In this document: piece by piece, positions 27,481-35,957 of the stretch
How positions within the stretch are numbered: the stretch's first letter is position 1
Layout of the letters: each line of letters starts with the position of its first letter
Assembly: GCA_016125425.1 (NCBI GenBank)
Contig: WGLT01000007.1
Location: 32,204-96,203 of the forward strand
Direction: 5' to 3'
Source of the DNA: Alphaproteobacteria bacterium
GTDB lineage: Bacteria; Pseudomonadota; Alphaproteobacteria; Caulobacterales; Parvularculaceae
Length of the DNA: 64,000 nucleotides
Notes under the pieces: model-generated
The model's input: the letters and a program-made list of their open reading frames with translations, nothing else
Told to the model about the DNA's origin: nothing
The model's database searches: none
Position numbers and translations under genes: made by a program

Positions 27481-27496
27481 TCAATCCGGATTGAAT
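27481..27496. promoter_or_regulatory. 16-bp perfect palindrome
   Basis: TTCAATCCGGATTGAA is a perfect palindrome located 219 bp before the ornithine-cyclodeaminase-like gene and 21 bp after the small membrane ORF. It has no T-run, so an operator is more likely than a terminator. No regulator gene is adjacent. Confidence 0.4.
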
Positions 27497-27714
27497 TGCG
27501 GCCTCAGGTCCGCGCGTCGCGAAGCCGCGGAGGGCGCGTCGCGCGCGGGCTTTGCAGAAAATGATTTCGGACTTGCACCGACGGTTGTTGAACGGTTCAC
27601 TCCCGAGACCTTGAATTTGAATGACGCTCCCTTGCGTCCTTCGCCGGCCGCGCCTTGCAGGCCAATGGGTGATTGAGACACGCCCGTCTCTTGCCGTCGA
27701 ACGGGAGTCACGCC

Positions 27715-28683
27715 GTGCCAGATCCGATTTATTTTTCCGCCGCAAGCGTGCGTGAGCGCCTTTCCTATCCCGAATGCATCGCCGCGGTTCGCGACGCGAT
27801 GGTCCGTCATTCGAAAGGCCAGACGCGGCATTTGTTGCGCAGCTTCATTGCGCTCGGAGAAGGACGGACATTCGCCCAAATGCCGGCGGCGCTCGGAACG
27901 GACCGTTATTTCGGCGCCAAGCTTGTCAGCGTCTTCGCCGATCCGAAAGCGCCCGGCCGACGCGCGCATCGCGGCGTCGTCGTCCTCTTTGAAGGCGGCG
28001 AGGGCGAGCCTGTCGCGATCGCGGACGCGGGCGCCGTCACGCTCGTGAGGACGGCCGCCGCCAGCGCCGTCGCGACCGACGCCCTCGCCAGACCGGATTC
28101 GACGCGCCTCGCCGTGCTCGGAACGGGCCGCCAGGCGGAGGCGCATGTCGATGCGTTGTCTCTCGTCCGCCCGTTCCGCGAAATCGTCATCTGGGGGCGC
28201 TCGCGGGACAGGGCGGAGGCGTTGGCGCAAACGCTGCGCGCGCGCCACAGCGCGGCGATAAAGGCGGAGGCCGATGCGCGAAAAGCGGTTCAGTCGGCGG
28301 ACGTGATCTGCACGGTCACTTCGGCGCCCGAGCCGATCCTTTTCGGCGAATGGGTGAAGCGCGGCGCGCATGTCAATCTTGTCGGATCAAGCGCGCCCGG
28401 CCCCGCGGAAGCCGATACGGCGCTCGTCGCAATGGCGCGGTTCTTCGCCGACTGCCGCGAACACGTCACGCAGCACGGCGCGGAATATCTGAGAGCGCTT
28501 GAAGCCGGCGCCGTTTCAGAAGGTCACATCGCCGGCGAGATCGGCGAAGTCATCGACGGCGCGCGCAAAGGGCGGCTGACGCCGGACGACATCACGGTTT
28601 ACAAGTCGCTTGGCCATGCGGTTCAGGATCTCGCCGCGACAGTTCTCCTCTATGAACAGGCCCGGGGCGCGCCGGCCTCCTAA
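27715..28683 (+). CDS. ornithine cyclodeaminase / mu-crystallin family protein
   Basis: A 322-residue NAD(P)-dependent enzyme of the OCD/alanine-dehydrogenase/ketimine-reductase family. The substrate lobe has the R45-HLLRSF stretch, and the VFADP-GRRAHRGVVVLF block is typical. The cofactor fold includes LGTGRQAEAH near 133-142 and IWGRSRDRAEAL. It may form or reduce cyclic imines such as from ornithine, proline or lysine, or act as an amino-acid dehydrogenase. GTG 27715 is the start because GGGAG lies seven bases upstream. Its stop overlaps that of the convergent permease remnant. Confidence 0.85.
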   Translation: MPDPIYFSAASVRERLSYPECIAAVRDAMVRHSKGQTRHLLRSFIALGEGRTFAQMPAALGTDRYFGAKLVSVFADPKAPGRRAHRGVVVLFEGGEGEPVAIADAGAVTLVRTAAASAVATDALARPDSTRLAVLGTGRQAEAHVDALSLVRPFREIVIWGRSRDRAEALAQTLRARHSAAIKAEADARKAVQSADVICTVTSAPEPILFGEWVKRGAHVNLVGSSAPGPAEADTALVAMARFFADCREHVTQHGAEYLRALEAGAVSEGHIAGEIGEVIDGARKGRLTPDDITVYKSLGHAVQDLAATVLLYEQARGAPAS

Positions 28684-29330
28684 TCCGGAAGGCGCGCCGT
28701 CGCGGCGGATCGTCCGCGCAGCGCATAATAGACCGCGCCGATGACCGCCCATCCTCCCAGCAGAACGTAAGGGCGCCAATCCGCCGACAGCCCGACGCCG
28801 ATGATCGCAATCGCGGCGATGACGCTCGCATAGCAAATCACGATCAACGCCCGGCGCGGCGGCTTGAACGCGGCGCGTTCATAAAGCGCCGGCTCGCGCT
28901 CGAGCAGGCGAAGCGCGGCGAGCGCGTTCGCGGCGTATTTCAGCAAGGTGGGGATGTTCACGGCCAGAAACAGAAAAATCAGACCGGACGGCAAAAACAG
29001 TCCGAGACAGCAGGTCGCAAACGCCGCGGTCAGCGCGAAATGCGGCGTTCTGAATCGCGGATGCACGCGCCCGAGCGCCTTGGGAAGGACGCCCGTGCGG
29101 CCCATCGCATAGAGAAAGCGCGCATAGATCATGAAGGTCGCGTTGATCGACGTGCCGATGGCGACTGTCGCCGTCAACAGGATGAAGGGAACGCCGAAAG
29201 CGCCGAAGAGGCTGTCGGCCAGATCCAGAAGCGGCGCCGCCTTCGGAAGCGGCGGCGCGGCGAATGCGACGGGCGCGGACAGTACGAAAATCAGCGAGAC
29301 GCCCGCGCGGCGAACCATCCTTCCGGCCAT
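28680..29330 (-). pseudogene. C-terminal half of an APC-family amino-acid permease
   Basis: A 216-residue reading frame that matches only the second half of an APC transporter (full size about 450). Five to six membrane helices are seen: 10-26, 43-60, 99-117, 121-137, 164-184 and 187-207. The diagnostic NATFMIYARFLYAMGRTGVLP loop and VHPRFRTPHFALT follow TM8. In frame upstream there is a stop at 29364-29366, and no N-terminal half is found. A possible ribosome site (GAGGGAGG) precedes ATG 29330, so a truncated protein could be made; transport is unlikely. Confidence 0.7.
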
Positions 29331-29552
29331 CGGCTCTCTCGTCCTCCCTCGCTCCGCCCGTTTCTAGCCTCCGTCCGGAGAAGAATTCTCATTGCTTTCC
29401 GGCCGGGACCGGGACGCAGCGAATAGTTCTTGCGCGCGTCCGGCCGCAGCCAGCGATATTATGCACGCCGGACCCCAGACGCAGGATTGTTGAGGCGGAA
29501 CTCGCCTTGAGATCAGGCTAACATCCTTGCAGGAAAGCGGAAGGAGCCCGCC

Positions 29553-30782
29553 ATGAAGCTATCGCGCAGAACCTTGCTGGCGGCCGCCGGCGCGACCCCT
29601 CTGGCGGCGCCGGTTTTGAGGGCGTCGGCCTCGAACGCCGCCGCGCTCCCGGACAAGACCTCCTTCGCGCGGTCGGATGGCGCTTATCTTGATTCAGGCT
29701 CCCAGCATCCGCTCAGCATCGGCGCCAGGGCGGCGATGGACGCCTATCTCGCCAAACGCATGTTGAAACCCGACGCGGCCGATTACGAACTCGACGAAGA
29801 CGGGCCGATCAGGAAATTCGCCGAGCTCGTCAACGCCGATCCGAACGAAGTGACTTATGTGCAAAGCACGACGGCCGGCGAGCAGATGATCCTGAAGGCC
29901 CTCGACATTCCCGATGGCGGCGGGCGCATCGTCGTCGACACGCTGCATTTCTTCGGCTCCCTGCCGCTGTACGAAGAGATGGGCCGGCAAGGCATGGATA
30001 TCGCCTGGGTGCGCGATCGCGACGGGCGGATTTCAATGTCCGACATGAAAGCGGCGATCAGTAAGGGAGCGAAGCTCGTCGCGCTGTCGCTCGTTTCGAC
30101 GATCAACGGGTTCGAACATGACCTCAAAGCCGTTTGCGATATCGCGCACGCCCATGGCGCGCTTGTCTATGCCGATATCATTCACGCGGCCGGTTGCGTG
30201 CCGGTCGACCTTCACGGCAGCGGCGTCGATTTCGCCGCCTGCGCGAGCTACAAATGGCTGATGGGCGAATTCGGCCTCGGCTTTCTATATGTCCGGCGAG
30301 ACCGGCAGCATCATTTGAAACGCGTGAATTACGGCTATTACGGCATGAACAAGTTCGCGCCGCATATCTATCCCTACGATCCGCCGGGCGACAGCATCGC
30401 CGATTACGGATTCTCCGACAACGCGACGGGATTGTTCGCGCTCGGAACCCGTTCGCACAATGTCATCGCCATTCTCAATCATTCGCTCGACTATATTCAG
30501 GCGATCGGCGTCGAGAATATTCAGGCATACGTCCAGACAATGATCGCGCGTCTGAAGGAGGAGCTGCCGCAGCGTGGCTACAAGGTGACGACTCCCCCTG
30601 AAACGCGCACGCCGATCGTGAATTGCCCGCTGGAGGACGCGCGCACGAAGCTCGCCCCAATTATGAAAAAGGCGAAGATCCGCATCACGCTGAGCCGCAA
30701 TCGCTTCCGCATCACGCCGTCTGTCTTCAACGACATGTCGGATATCGACAGGCTGATGGCCGCGCTGCCCCGAGCCTCGTAA
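29553..30782 (+). CDS. Tat-exported class-V aminotransferase-fold PLP enzyme
   Basis: A 409-residue PLP-dependent protein of the class-V/isopenicillin-N-epimerase-like group. Residues 4-25 form a Tat signal (SRRTLLAAAGATPLAAP), so it should be folded with cofactor and exported. Active-site elements: D208 in YADIIH, H211, and the Schiff-base K234 in CASYKWLMGEFG. The segment after 260 (VNYGYYGMNKF) and the C-terminal RITLSRNRFRITPS helix complete the fold. A GGAAGGAG ribosome site stands before the ATG. Substrate and physiological role are unknown; it is downstream of an amino-acid permease remnant. Confidence 0.85.
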   Translation: MKLSRRTLLAAAGATPLAAPVLRASASNAAALPDKTSFARSDGAYLDSGSQHPLSIGARAAMDAYLAKRMLKPDAADYELDEDGPIRKFAELVNADPNEVTYVQSTTAGEQMILKALDIPDGGGRIVVDTLHFFGSLPLYEEMGRQGMDIAWVRDRDGRISMSDMKAAISKGAKLVALSLVSTINGFEHDLKAVCDIAHAHGALVYADIIHAAGCVPVDLHGSGVDFAACASYKWLMGEFGLGFLYVRRDRQHHLKRVNYGYYGMNKFAPHIYPYDPPGDSIADYGFSDNATGLFALGTRSHNVIAILNHSLDYIQAIGVENIQAYVQTMIARLKEELPQRGYKVTTPPETRTPIVNCPLEDARTKLAPIMKKAKIRITLSRNRFRITPSVFNDMSDIDRLMAALPRAS

Positions 30783-30879
30783 ACGCAGCGAGCCCGCGGT
30801 CCGTGCAGGACAAAGCCGCGCCTGCGAAGCACGAAAGCAGCTTCAACAACGGACGCCAAGGCGTTGGAAACATAGGCGG

Positions 30880-30950
30880 AGCGGGTAGCGGGAATCGAAC
30901 CCGCATCTTCAGCTTGGAAGGCTGCGGCTCTACCATTGAGCTATACCCGC
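30880..30950 (-). tRNA. tRNA-Gly (anticodon TCC)
   Basis: The minus strand folds as a cloverleaf: acceptor GCGGGTA with TACCCGC, D-arm GCTC...GAGC, anticodon loop CTTCCAA, and T-arm with GGTTCGATTCC. The anticodon TCC reads GGA and GGG. The discriminator is T and CCA is not encoded, so the enzyme adds it. Confidence 0.95.
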
Positions 30951-31088
30951 GCCGCAGGCCCTAGATAGCCGAAACGCCGCCCCGCGCAAGTCCGCCCCCG
31001 CCGGATACGGCGCCCTTTTTCCTTTGATCCGGCGCGCTTTTGCGCCATGTCTTCCCCGACCGCCGCGCCGCGGACCGGAGTCCGAGCC

Positions 31089-31430
31089 GTGACGCACGCT
31101 TCCCAAGAACTCGCCGACGAATTCCCAGAACACGCCGCCAGGATCCATGCGCTCAAGGCGAGCGACAGCCATATCGCCCGCCTTGCGGAGCAATATCACA
31201 ACGTAAACGGCGAGAGTCACCGGCTCCAATCGCGGGTCGAGACGGGCAGCGAGAAGCGCGAAGAAGAATCGCGCAAGCAGCGGCTGCGCCTCACGGACGA
31301 ACGCGCCGCGATCATGGCGAAGGCCAAGGGCCCGCCCGCGCTTTTTCGCGGACGAGCCGCAACGAAATCCGCCAGGTCCGGCTGCGGACCCGGCGGCGTT
31401 GGATTTCAGCCGCGTGAGACTTGCGCCTAG
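31089..31430 (+). CDS. YdcH/DUF465-like coiled-coil protein with C-terminal tail
   Basis: A 113-residue protein whose first 80 residues match the DUF465 pattern: short helix LADEFPEHAARIHALKASD, then HIARLAEQYHNVNGESHRLQ, then charged helix RKQRLRLTDERAAIMAK. The family is of unknown function. Here a further 30 residues rich in Gly, Arg and Ser follow, unlike most family members. GTG 31089 is preferred to ATG 31047 because GGAG lies eight bases before it. Its stop overlaps that of the convergent ompW. Confidence 0.72.
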   Translation: MTHASQELADEFPEHAARIHALKASDSHIARLAEQYHNVNGESHRLQSRVETGSEKREEESRKQRLRLTDERAAIMAKAKGPPALFRGRAATKSARSGCGPGGVGFQPRETCA

Positions 31431-32086
31431 AAGCGCATGCCGACGCCGACGCCCGCGACGATCGGGTTCAGATCGACATGAACCCGGTTGATCGTTCCGC
31501 CGCTGTCAAGCGTGGCTCGCGTGTTGATGTCGATATACTTCACGTCCGCGTTGAAGAAAAAGCGTTTGGTGATGTCGATATCGACGCCGGCCTGAAAGGC
31601 GTAGCCGACGCTGTCGCGCAGGCCGACGGTCGTCGGTCCGAGCGCGCCGGTGAGCGCGGCCGTCGCGCCCTCGTCATAGAAGATCGTATAGTTGAGGCCG
31701 ACCCCGACATAGGGACGCACCCGCTCCTGCGGCAGGAAGTGATATTGCACGGTCAGCGTCGGCGGCAAGACTCGCGCGTCGGCGATCCGCCCGAGACCCG
31801 AAAGGGCGCCCGCGCCGTTGATATCGTGCCTGGTGGTGGCGAGAATGAGCTCGGCGCCGATGTGGTTCGTCAGAAAATAGGTGAAATCGAGCTCCGGCGC
31901 ATAGGCGTTATCGACCGAAACCTTGCCTGTCGGGAAGGCCGGCAGAACGGCCCCGCTCTTTTCCGTCGGCGCGACGACGATGCCGCGCAGACGGACCAGC
32001 CAGTCGCCCTGTTCGGCGGCTGCGGGCGTTGCGGCGGGCGTGACGGCTGCTGCAATAAGCGCAGCGGCGATCAGTCTGGACTTCAT
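31427..32086 (-). CDS. ompW: OmpW-family outer-membrane protein
   Basis: An eight-stranded outer-membrane barrel of 219 residues. The signal peptide is residues 1-24 (AAAVTPAATPAAAEQ). WLVRLRGIVVAPTE at 29-42 and RPYVGVGLNYTIFYDE at 125-140 are OmpW signatures; the last residue is F. OmpW forms a hydrophobic channel for small compounds. A TTGAT-N4-ATCAG FNR/FixK-like box lies 66-79 bp upstream of its ATG, consistent with induction under low oxygen, as known for OmpW elsewhere. Confidence 0.9.
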   Translation of the reverse strand: MKSRLIAAALIAAAVTPAATPAAAEQGDWLVRLRGIVVAPTEKSGAVLPAFPTGKVSVDNAYAPELDFTYFLTNHIGAELILATTRHDINGAGALSGLGRIADARVLPPTLTVQYHFLPQERVRPYVGVGLNYTIFYDEGATAALTGALGPTTVGLRDSVGYAFQAGVDIDITKRFFFNADVKYIDINTRATLDSGGTINRVHVDLNPIVAGVGVGMRF

Positions 32087-32151
32087 AATGCGATCCCCTG
32101 CTTAGGACTGTCCGATGACGGAGTGTTTGGCGAGGACCGGCGGAAATCGAA

Positions 32152-32165
32152 TTGATCTAAATCAG
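32152..32165. promoter_or_regulatory. FNR/FixK-like box upstream of ompW
   Basis: TTGATCTAAATCAG matches TTGAT-N4-ATCAA at nine of ten defined positions. It is nearly palindromic, 66-79 bp before the ompW start on the minus strand. The position would suit an activated promoter with the start site about 25-40 bp upstream of the ATG. No copy faces another gene. Confidence 0.65.
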
Positions 32166-32293
32166 AGTAAGTATTTGCACGGATAGCCGGATTCGACGCG
32201 TGAATTAGCTGCTTGAAGATTCTATTTTATCCTCTGAGAGAGCGCTGAAAGTGCGCATGCGAGTTATTTTCAAAGAAAACCTGCTCGGCGCGC

Positions 32294-32575
32294 TTAATCT
32301 CCGCTCAGATACCTGAATTCTATGAGATAAACATTTTCGCCGGCGCCGTGCTTTGCGATCTTCAAAAGGTCGACGACGCCTTCGAATCCAGAACGCCGTG
32401 CGAGAGCGGGCGTAATGTCCTGCAATTCGATCTGACGCATGGCCGTTACTTCTATATGGCCGGGGCCGAGACGATACTTGCCGCCCAGCTTCACATGCGG
32501 GCGCCGCCAGATGCGGACGGTGCAATCAATCTCGCCCCTCATGATCGGCTCGCGCAGCCGCTTCGTGAATTGCAT
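32294..32575 (-). CDS. ASCH/PUA-like domain small protein
   Basis: A 93-residue protein composed of one compact PUA-like beta-barrel: MQFTKRLREPIMRGEI, then TVRIWRRPHVKLGGKYRLG, then IELQDITPALARRSGFE. The pattern of an N-terminal helix, a Trp/Arg loop and the LGPG turn fits ASCH-type proteins, thought to bind RNA or nucleotides. It lies 43 bp downstream of the acyl-CoA dehydrogenase gene, same strand. The function is not established. Confidence 0.7.
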   Translation of the reverse strand: MQFTKRLREPIMRGEIDCTVRIWRRPHVKLGGKYRLGPGHIEVTAMRQIELQDITPALARRSGFEGVVDLLKIAKHGAGENVYLIEFRYLSGD

Positions 32576-32618
32576 CAGGCGTTCTCCGGCGAGGCTTCAA
32601 AACGCCGCAGCGCCCTTC

Positions 32619-33776
32619 TTAGAGCGTCCTCGCGATCAGCAATTTCATGATCTCGTTGGTTCCGCCATAGATGCGCTGAACGCGAGCGTCCGCATACATG
32701 CGGCTGATCGGATATTCGTCCATATAGCCGTAGCCGCCAAAGAGCTGCAGGCATTCGTCGATGATCTCGTTTTCAAGATCGGAAAGCAGCATTTTCGACA
32801 TCGAGGCGGTCGCGGCGTCCAGCCGCCCGGCGATCAGCTCGCCGGTGCAATAGTCGACGAACACTTTGGCCATCGTCGCTTTGGCTTTCGCCTCGGCGAG
32901 TTTGAATTGCGTATTCTGGAATTTGATGATCGGCCGGCCGAATGCGGTGCGCTCCTTCGTGTAGTTGATCGTCAGCTCGAGCGCTTTTTCGATCGCCGCC
33001 ATCCCCATCACGCCGATCTGGTGACGCTCCTGCGGCAATTGCTGCATCAGCTGGAAAAAGCCCTGTCCCTCTTCCGTTCCCAGCATATTGGCCGTGGGAA
33101 TGCGAACATCGTCGAAGAAGAGCTCGGAGGTGTCCTGCGCTTTGTTGCCGAGCTTCTTCAGATTGCGTCCGCGACGAAAGCCTTCGACCTCGTCCGTCTC
33201 AACGACCATCAAAGAGACGCCCTTGGCGCCTTCGCTCGGGTCGGTTTTGGCGACGACAATGATGATGTTCGCCGTCTGGCCGTTGGTGATGAATGTCTTC
33301 TGGCCGTTGATGACATATTCATTGCCGTCTTTGAGCGCCGTCGTCCTGACCGCCTGAAGATCGGACCCCGTGCCCGGCTCGGTCATCGCGATCGCGCCGA
33401 CAAGCTCGCCCGTCGCCATTCTCGGCAGCCAGCGCCTTTTCTGCTCCTCCGTGCCGTAATGAAGAATGTAGGGCGCGACGATGCAGTTATGGAGCGAGGC
33501 GCCGAACCCTTCGACGCCGGCTTTCACCTGCTGCTCCATGAAGACCTGCTCATAGGCGAAATTCGCGCCGGCCCCGCCATATTCCTCCGGAATCGACATG
33601 CACAAAAGCCCCGCCTCGCCGGTCTTCTCCCACGCCCAGCGGTCGACCTTGCCCTGCTCGCGCCATTTCTCGACATGCGGCTTCAATTCGCGCGTGAAGA
33701 ATTTCGCGCACTCTTCTTCGAGCAGCATGACCTCATCGGTCTTCCAGGCTGGCCGGGCGGTTTGAAGGACGGACAT
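32619..33776 (-). CDS. acyl-CoA dehydrogenase
   Basis: FAD enzyme that introduces a 2,3-double bond in acyl-CoA, in 385 residues. The N-terminal domain has GLLCMSIPEEYGGAGA, the middle FAD-binding ITNGQTANIIIVVAK and the second signature QLFGGYGYMDEYPI. In the C-terminal IYGGTNEIMK a Gly occupies the position where short/medium-chain enzymes carry the catalytic Glu, so the base should lie in helix G as in isovaleryl-CoA and long-chain types. This suits a partner of the branched-chain dehydrogenase upstream in metabolism. The ATG at 33776 is chosen for homology; upstream frame has no match. Confidence 0.92.
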   Translation of the reverse strand: MSVLQTARPAWKTDEVMLLEEECAKFFTRELKPHVEKWREQGKVDRWAWEKTGEAGLLCMSIPEEYGGAGANFAYEQVFMEQQVKAGVEGFGASLHNCIVAPYILHYGTEEQKRRWLPRMATGELVGAIAMTEPGTGSDLQAVRTTALKDGNEYVINGQKTFITNGQTANIIIVVAKTDPSEGAKGVSLMVVETDEVEGFRRGRNLKKLGNKAQDTSELFFDDVRIPTANMLGTEEGQGFFQLMQQLPQERHQIGVMGMAAIEKALELTINYTKERTAFGRPIIKFQNTQFKLAEAKAKATMAKVFVDYCTGELIAGRLDAATASMSKMLLSDLENEIIDECLQLFGGYGYMDEYPISRMYADARVQRIYGGTNEIMKLLIARTL

Positions 33777-33974
33777 GGCGGACTCCGTTGATGGATCGCG
33801 GCGATTTTGGCCGGGTCGCGCGGGCGGAGCAATCGCGGCGCGCAGCGCGGACAGGCTCGAAGACCCGTGCGGGAAATCCCGCCGCCAGACATCATCTTGC
33901 ATACGACGACAGCAAATCTTTCGGCGTGCGGGGCGCGAATCCCCGCCCTTATCGCAAAAGCGGCGCGTTCGCGC

Positions 33975-35024
33975 TCAGGAAACGAGCTGCGCGCTCGGAG
34001 TCGATTTCGAAATCGCCTGCTCTTCTTCGTTCATCTCGGCGAGAATGTCGGAAAAGAGCGGCGTTGAAAGATAGCGCTCGCCGGTGTCGGGCAACATGCA
34101 GAGAATGGCCGAGCCTTTCGGCGCCTCTTCGGCGATACGCCGGGCGACGGCGAAGGTCGCGCCGGCCGAAATGCCGACGAATATGCCTTCGTCCCGCGCG
34201 AGCGCCTTGCTCGCGAGGATCGCGTCCTTGCCCGAGACCTTTTCGATGCGGTCGACATTCCCGGCCTCGACCGCTTCGGCGGTGATCTTCGGGATGAAGT
34301 CCGGGCTCCAGCCCTGAATGGGATGGGGCGTCCAGGCGCGGTGGCTTTCCGAGGCCGACCCGTCGGGATTGCGCTTCTGTTCGCCGCCGTCCGAAAGCAT
34401 CGCCGCGACTTCCGGTTCGCAGACGACGATCTTCGTTTCCGGCCGCTCCTTGCGAAGAACCCGCGCGACGCCGTTCAGCGTGCCGCCCGTGCCGAAGCCC
34501 GTCACCCAATAGTCGAGCCGGTCGCCTTCGAAGTCGCGGATGATCTCGCGCGCCGTCGTGCGTTCGTGAATATCGGGGTTCGCCTCGTTCTCGAACTGGC
34601 GCGTCATGAACCAGCCGTTCATCTCGGCGAGCTCCTTGGCCTTCTTCACCATGCCCATGCCTTTTTCCTTGGCGGGGGTCAGGATCACTTTGGCGCCGAG
34701 GAAACGCATCAGCTTGCGGCGCTCGACGGAAAAGCTTTCGGCCATCGTCACGACGAGCGGATAGCCTTTTGCGGCGCAGACCATAGCGAGACCGATGCCG
34801 GTATTGCCGCTCGTCGCCTCGACGACGGTCTGTCCGGGCTTCAAATCGCCGGACCTCTCCGCCGCCTCGATCACGCCGAGCGCAAGTCGGTCCTTGACCG
34901 ATCCCAGCGGATTGAAGGCCTCGATCTTGACATAAAGGTCGACGCCTTTCGGGGCGAGCTTGTTGATGCGGACGACGGGCGTGTCGCCGATGGTTTCGAT
35001 AATGTTCCGGAATTTGCGTTTCAC
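33975..35024 (-). CDS. cysK: cysteine synthase (PLP-dependent, CysK/CBS-like)
   Basis: PLP beta-synthase of 349 residues that makes cysteine from O-acetylserine and sulphide, or an allied reaction. The Schiff-base K44 is in NPLGSVKDR; SGNTGIGLA (72-80) is the substrate loop; GFGTGGTLNG binds phosphate. The C-terminal extension past about 315 is longer than in short CysK, with a Ser/Gln-rich tail. A GTG start at 35024 is used, with GGGAG eight bases before. It precedes the acyl-CoA dehydrogenase by 198 bp on the same strand, with a GCGGGG/CCCCGC hairpin (33928-33946) between. Confidence 0.93.
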   Translation of the reverse strand: MKRKFRNIIETIGDTPVVRINKLAPKGVDLYVKIEAFNPLGSVKDRLALGVIEAAERSGDLKPGQTVVEATSGNTGIGLAMVCAAKGYPLVVTMAESFSVERRKLMRFLGAKVILTPAKEKGMGMVKKAKELAEMNGWFMTRQFENEANPDIHERTTAREIIRDFEGDRLDYWVTGFGTGGTLNGVARVLRKERPETKIVVCEPEVAAMLSDGGEQKRNPDGSASESHRAWTPHPIQGWSPDFIPKITAEAVEAGNVDRIEKVSGKDAILASKALARDEGIFVGISAGATFAVARRIAEEAPKGSAILCMLPDTGERYLSTPLFSDILAEMNEEEQAISKSTPSAQLVS

Positions 35025-35096
35025 GGGCGTGTCTCCCGAAGCTTCAGGCGGCGCACTGTGCGCCTTTCCCCGGCGGGTTTCAAATGGGCGACGCCT

Positions 35097-35957
35097 CTAA
35101 TCCGCGTCCTTCAGACGGCGGATCAAGCTCGATGTGTCCCAGCGTCCGCCGCCCATCGCCTGCACGTCGCCATAGAACTGGTCGACAAGCGCGGCGACCG
35201 GCAGACGCGCGCCGTTTTCGCGCGCCTCCGACAGGGCGATGCGGAGGTCTTTTCTCATCCAGTCGACCGCGAAGCCGAAATCGAACTCGTCCGCCGCCAT
35301 GGTCCGCGCGCGGTTATCCATCTGCCAGGACTGGGCGGCGCCGCCGGAAATCGCCTCCAGAACCCGCTCGATGTCAAGGCCGGCGCGCTGCGCGAAGTGG
35401 ACGCCTTCGGAAAGCCCCTGCACGGTTCCGGCGATACAGATCTGGTTCACCGCCTTGCAGAGCTGACCGGCGCCCGGCGGGCCGATATGGACGATGCGCG
35501 CGCCGTAAGCCTGCATCGCGGGGCGCGCTTTTTCGACATGCGCCGCCTCTCCGCCGCACATAATGGAGAGCCTGCCGTTTTCGGCGCCCGCCTGCCCGCC
35601 CGAAACCGGCGCGTCGACAAAGCCGATCCCGAGCTCGGCGAATTCCGCCGCAAGCCGGCGAGCAAGCGCGGGCGAGGCCGTGGTGTGATCGACGAGGATC
35701 GCGCCCTTCTCCATCGCGCCGGCCGCCTTTTCGGCCATCTTCGCGACGTCGGGATCGTCGCCGAGACACATGAAGACGATTTCGGCGCCGGCGACGGCCT
35801 CGGCGGGCGAGGCGCATTCGCGGCCCTTGTATTTTTTCGACCAGGCGTCCGCCTTGGTCACGGTCCGGTTAAAGACGGAAACATCATGACCTTTCTGCGC
35901 GAGATGGCCGGCCATCGGAAAACCCATGACCCCCAATCCCAGAAATGCAAGCTTCAT
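35097..35957 (-). CDS. NAD(P)-dependent 3-hydroxyisobutyrate-dehydrogenase-like protein
   Basis: Beta-hydroxyacid dehydrogenase of 286 residues. GLGVMGFPMAGHL (7-19) binds NAD(P); FVDAPVSGGQAGAENG (113-128) holds the substrate; K168 in GQLCKAVNQ is the catalytic lysine. The family includes 3-hydroxyisobutyrate, glyoxylate/succinic-semialdehyde and tartronate-semialdehyde reductases; the exact substrate is open. The stop of the flavin reductase upstream overlaps its start (ATGA), so both come from one transcript. Confidence 0.9.
   Translation of the reverse strand: MKLAFLGLGVMGFPMAGHLAQKGHDVSVFNRTVTKADAWSKKYKGRECASPAEAVAGAEIVFMCLGDDPDVAKMAEKAAGAMEKGAILVDHTTASPALARRLAAEFAELGIGFVDAPVSGGQAGAENGRLSIMCGGEAAHVEKARPAMQAYGARIVHIGPPGAGQLCKAVNQICIAGTVQGLSEGVHFAQRAGLDIERVLEAISGGAAQSWQMDNRARTMAADEFDFGFAVDWMRKDLRIALSEARENGARLPVAALVDQFYGDVQAMGGGRWDTSSLIRRLKDAD

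Noticed and set aside
33928..33946. GCGGGG/CCCCGC hairpin between cysK and the acyl-CoA dehydrogenase as a terminator
   Set aside because: No T-run on either strand; left as a minor hairpin in the cysK note.
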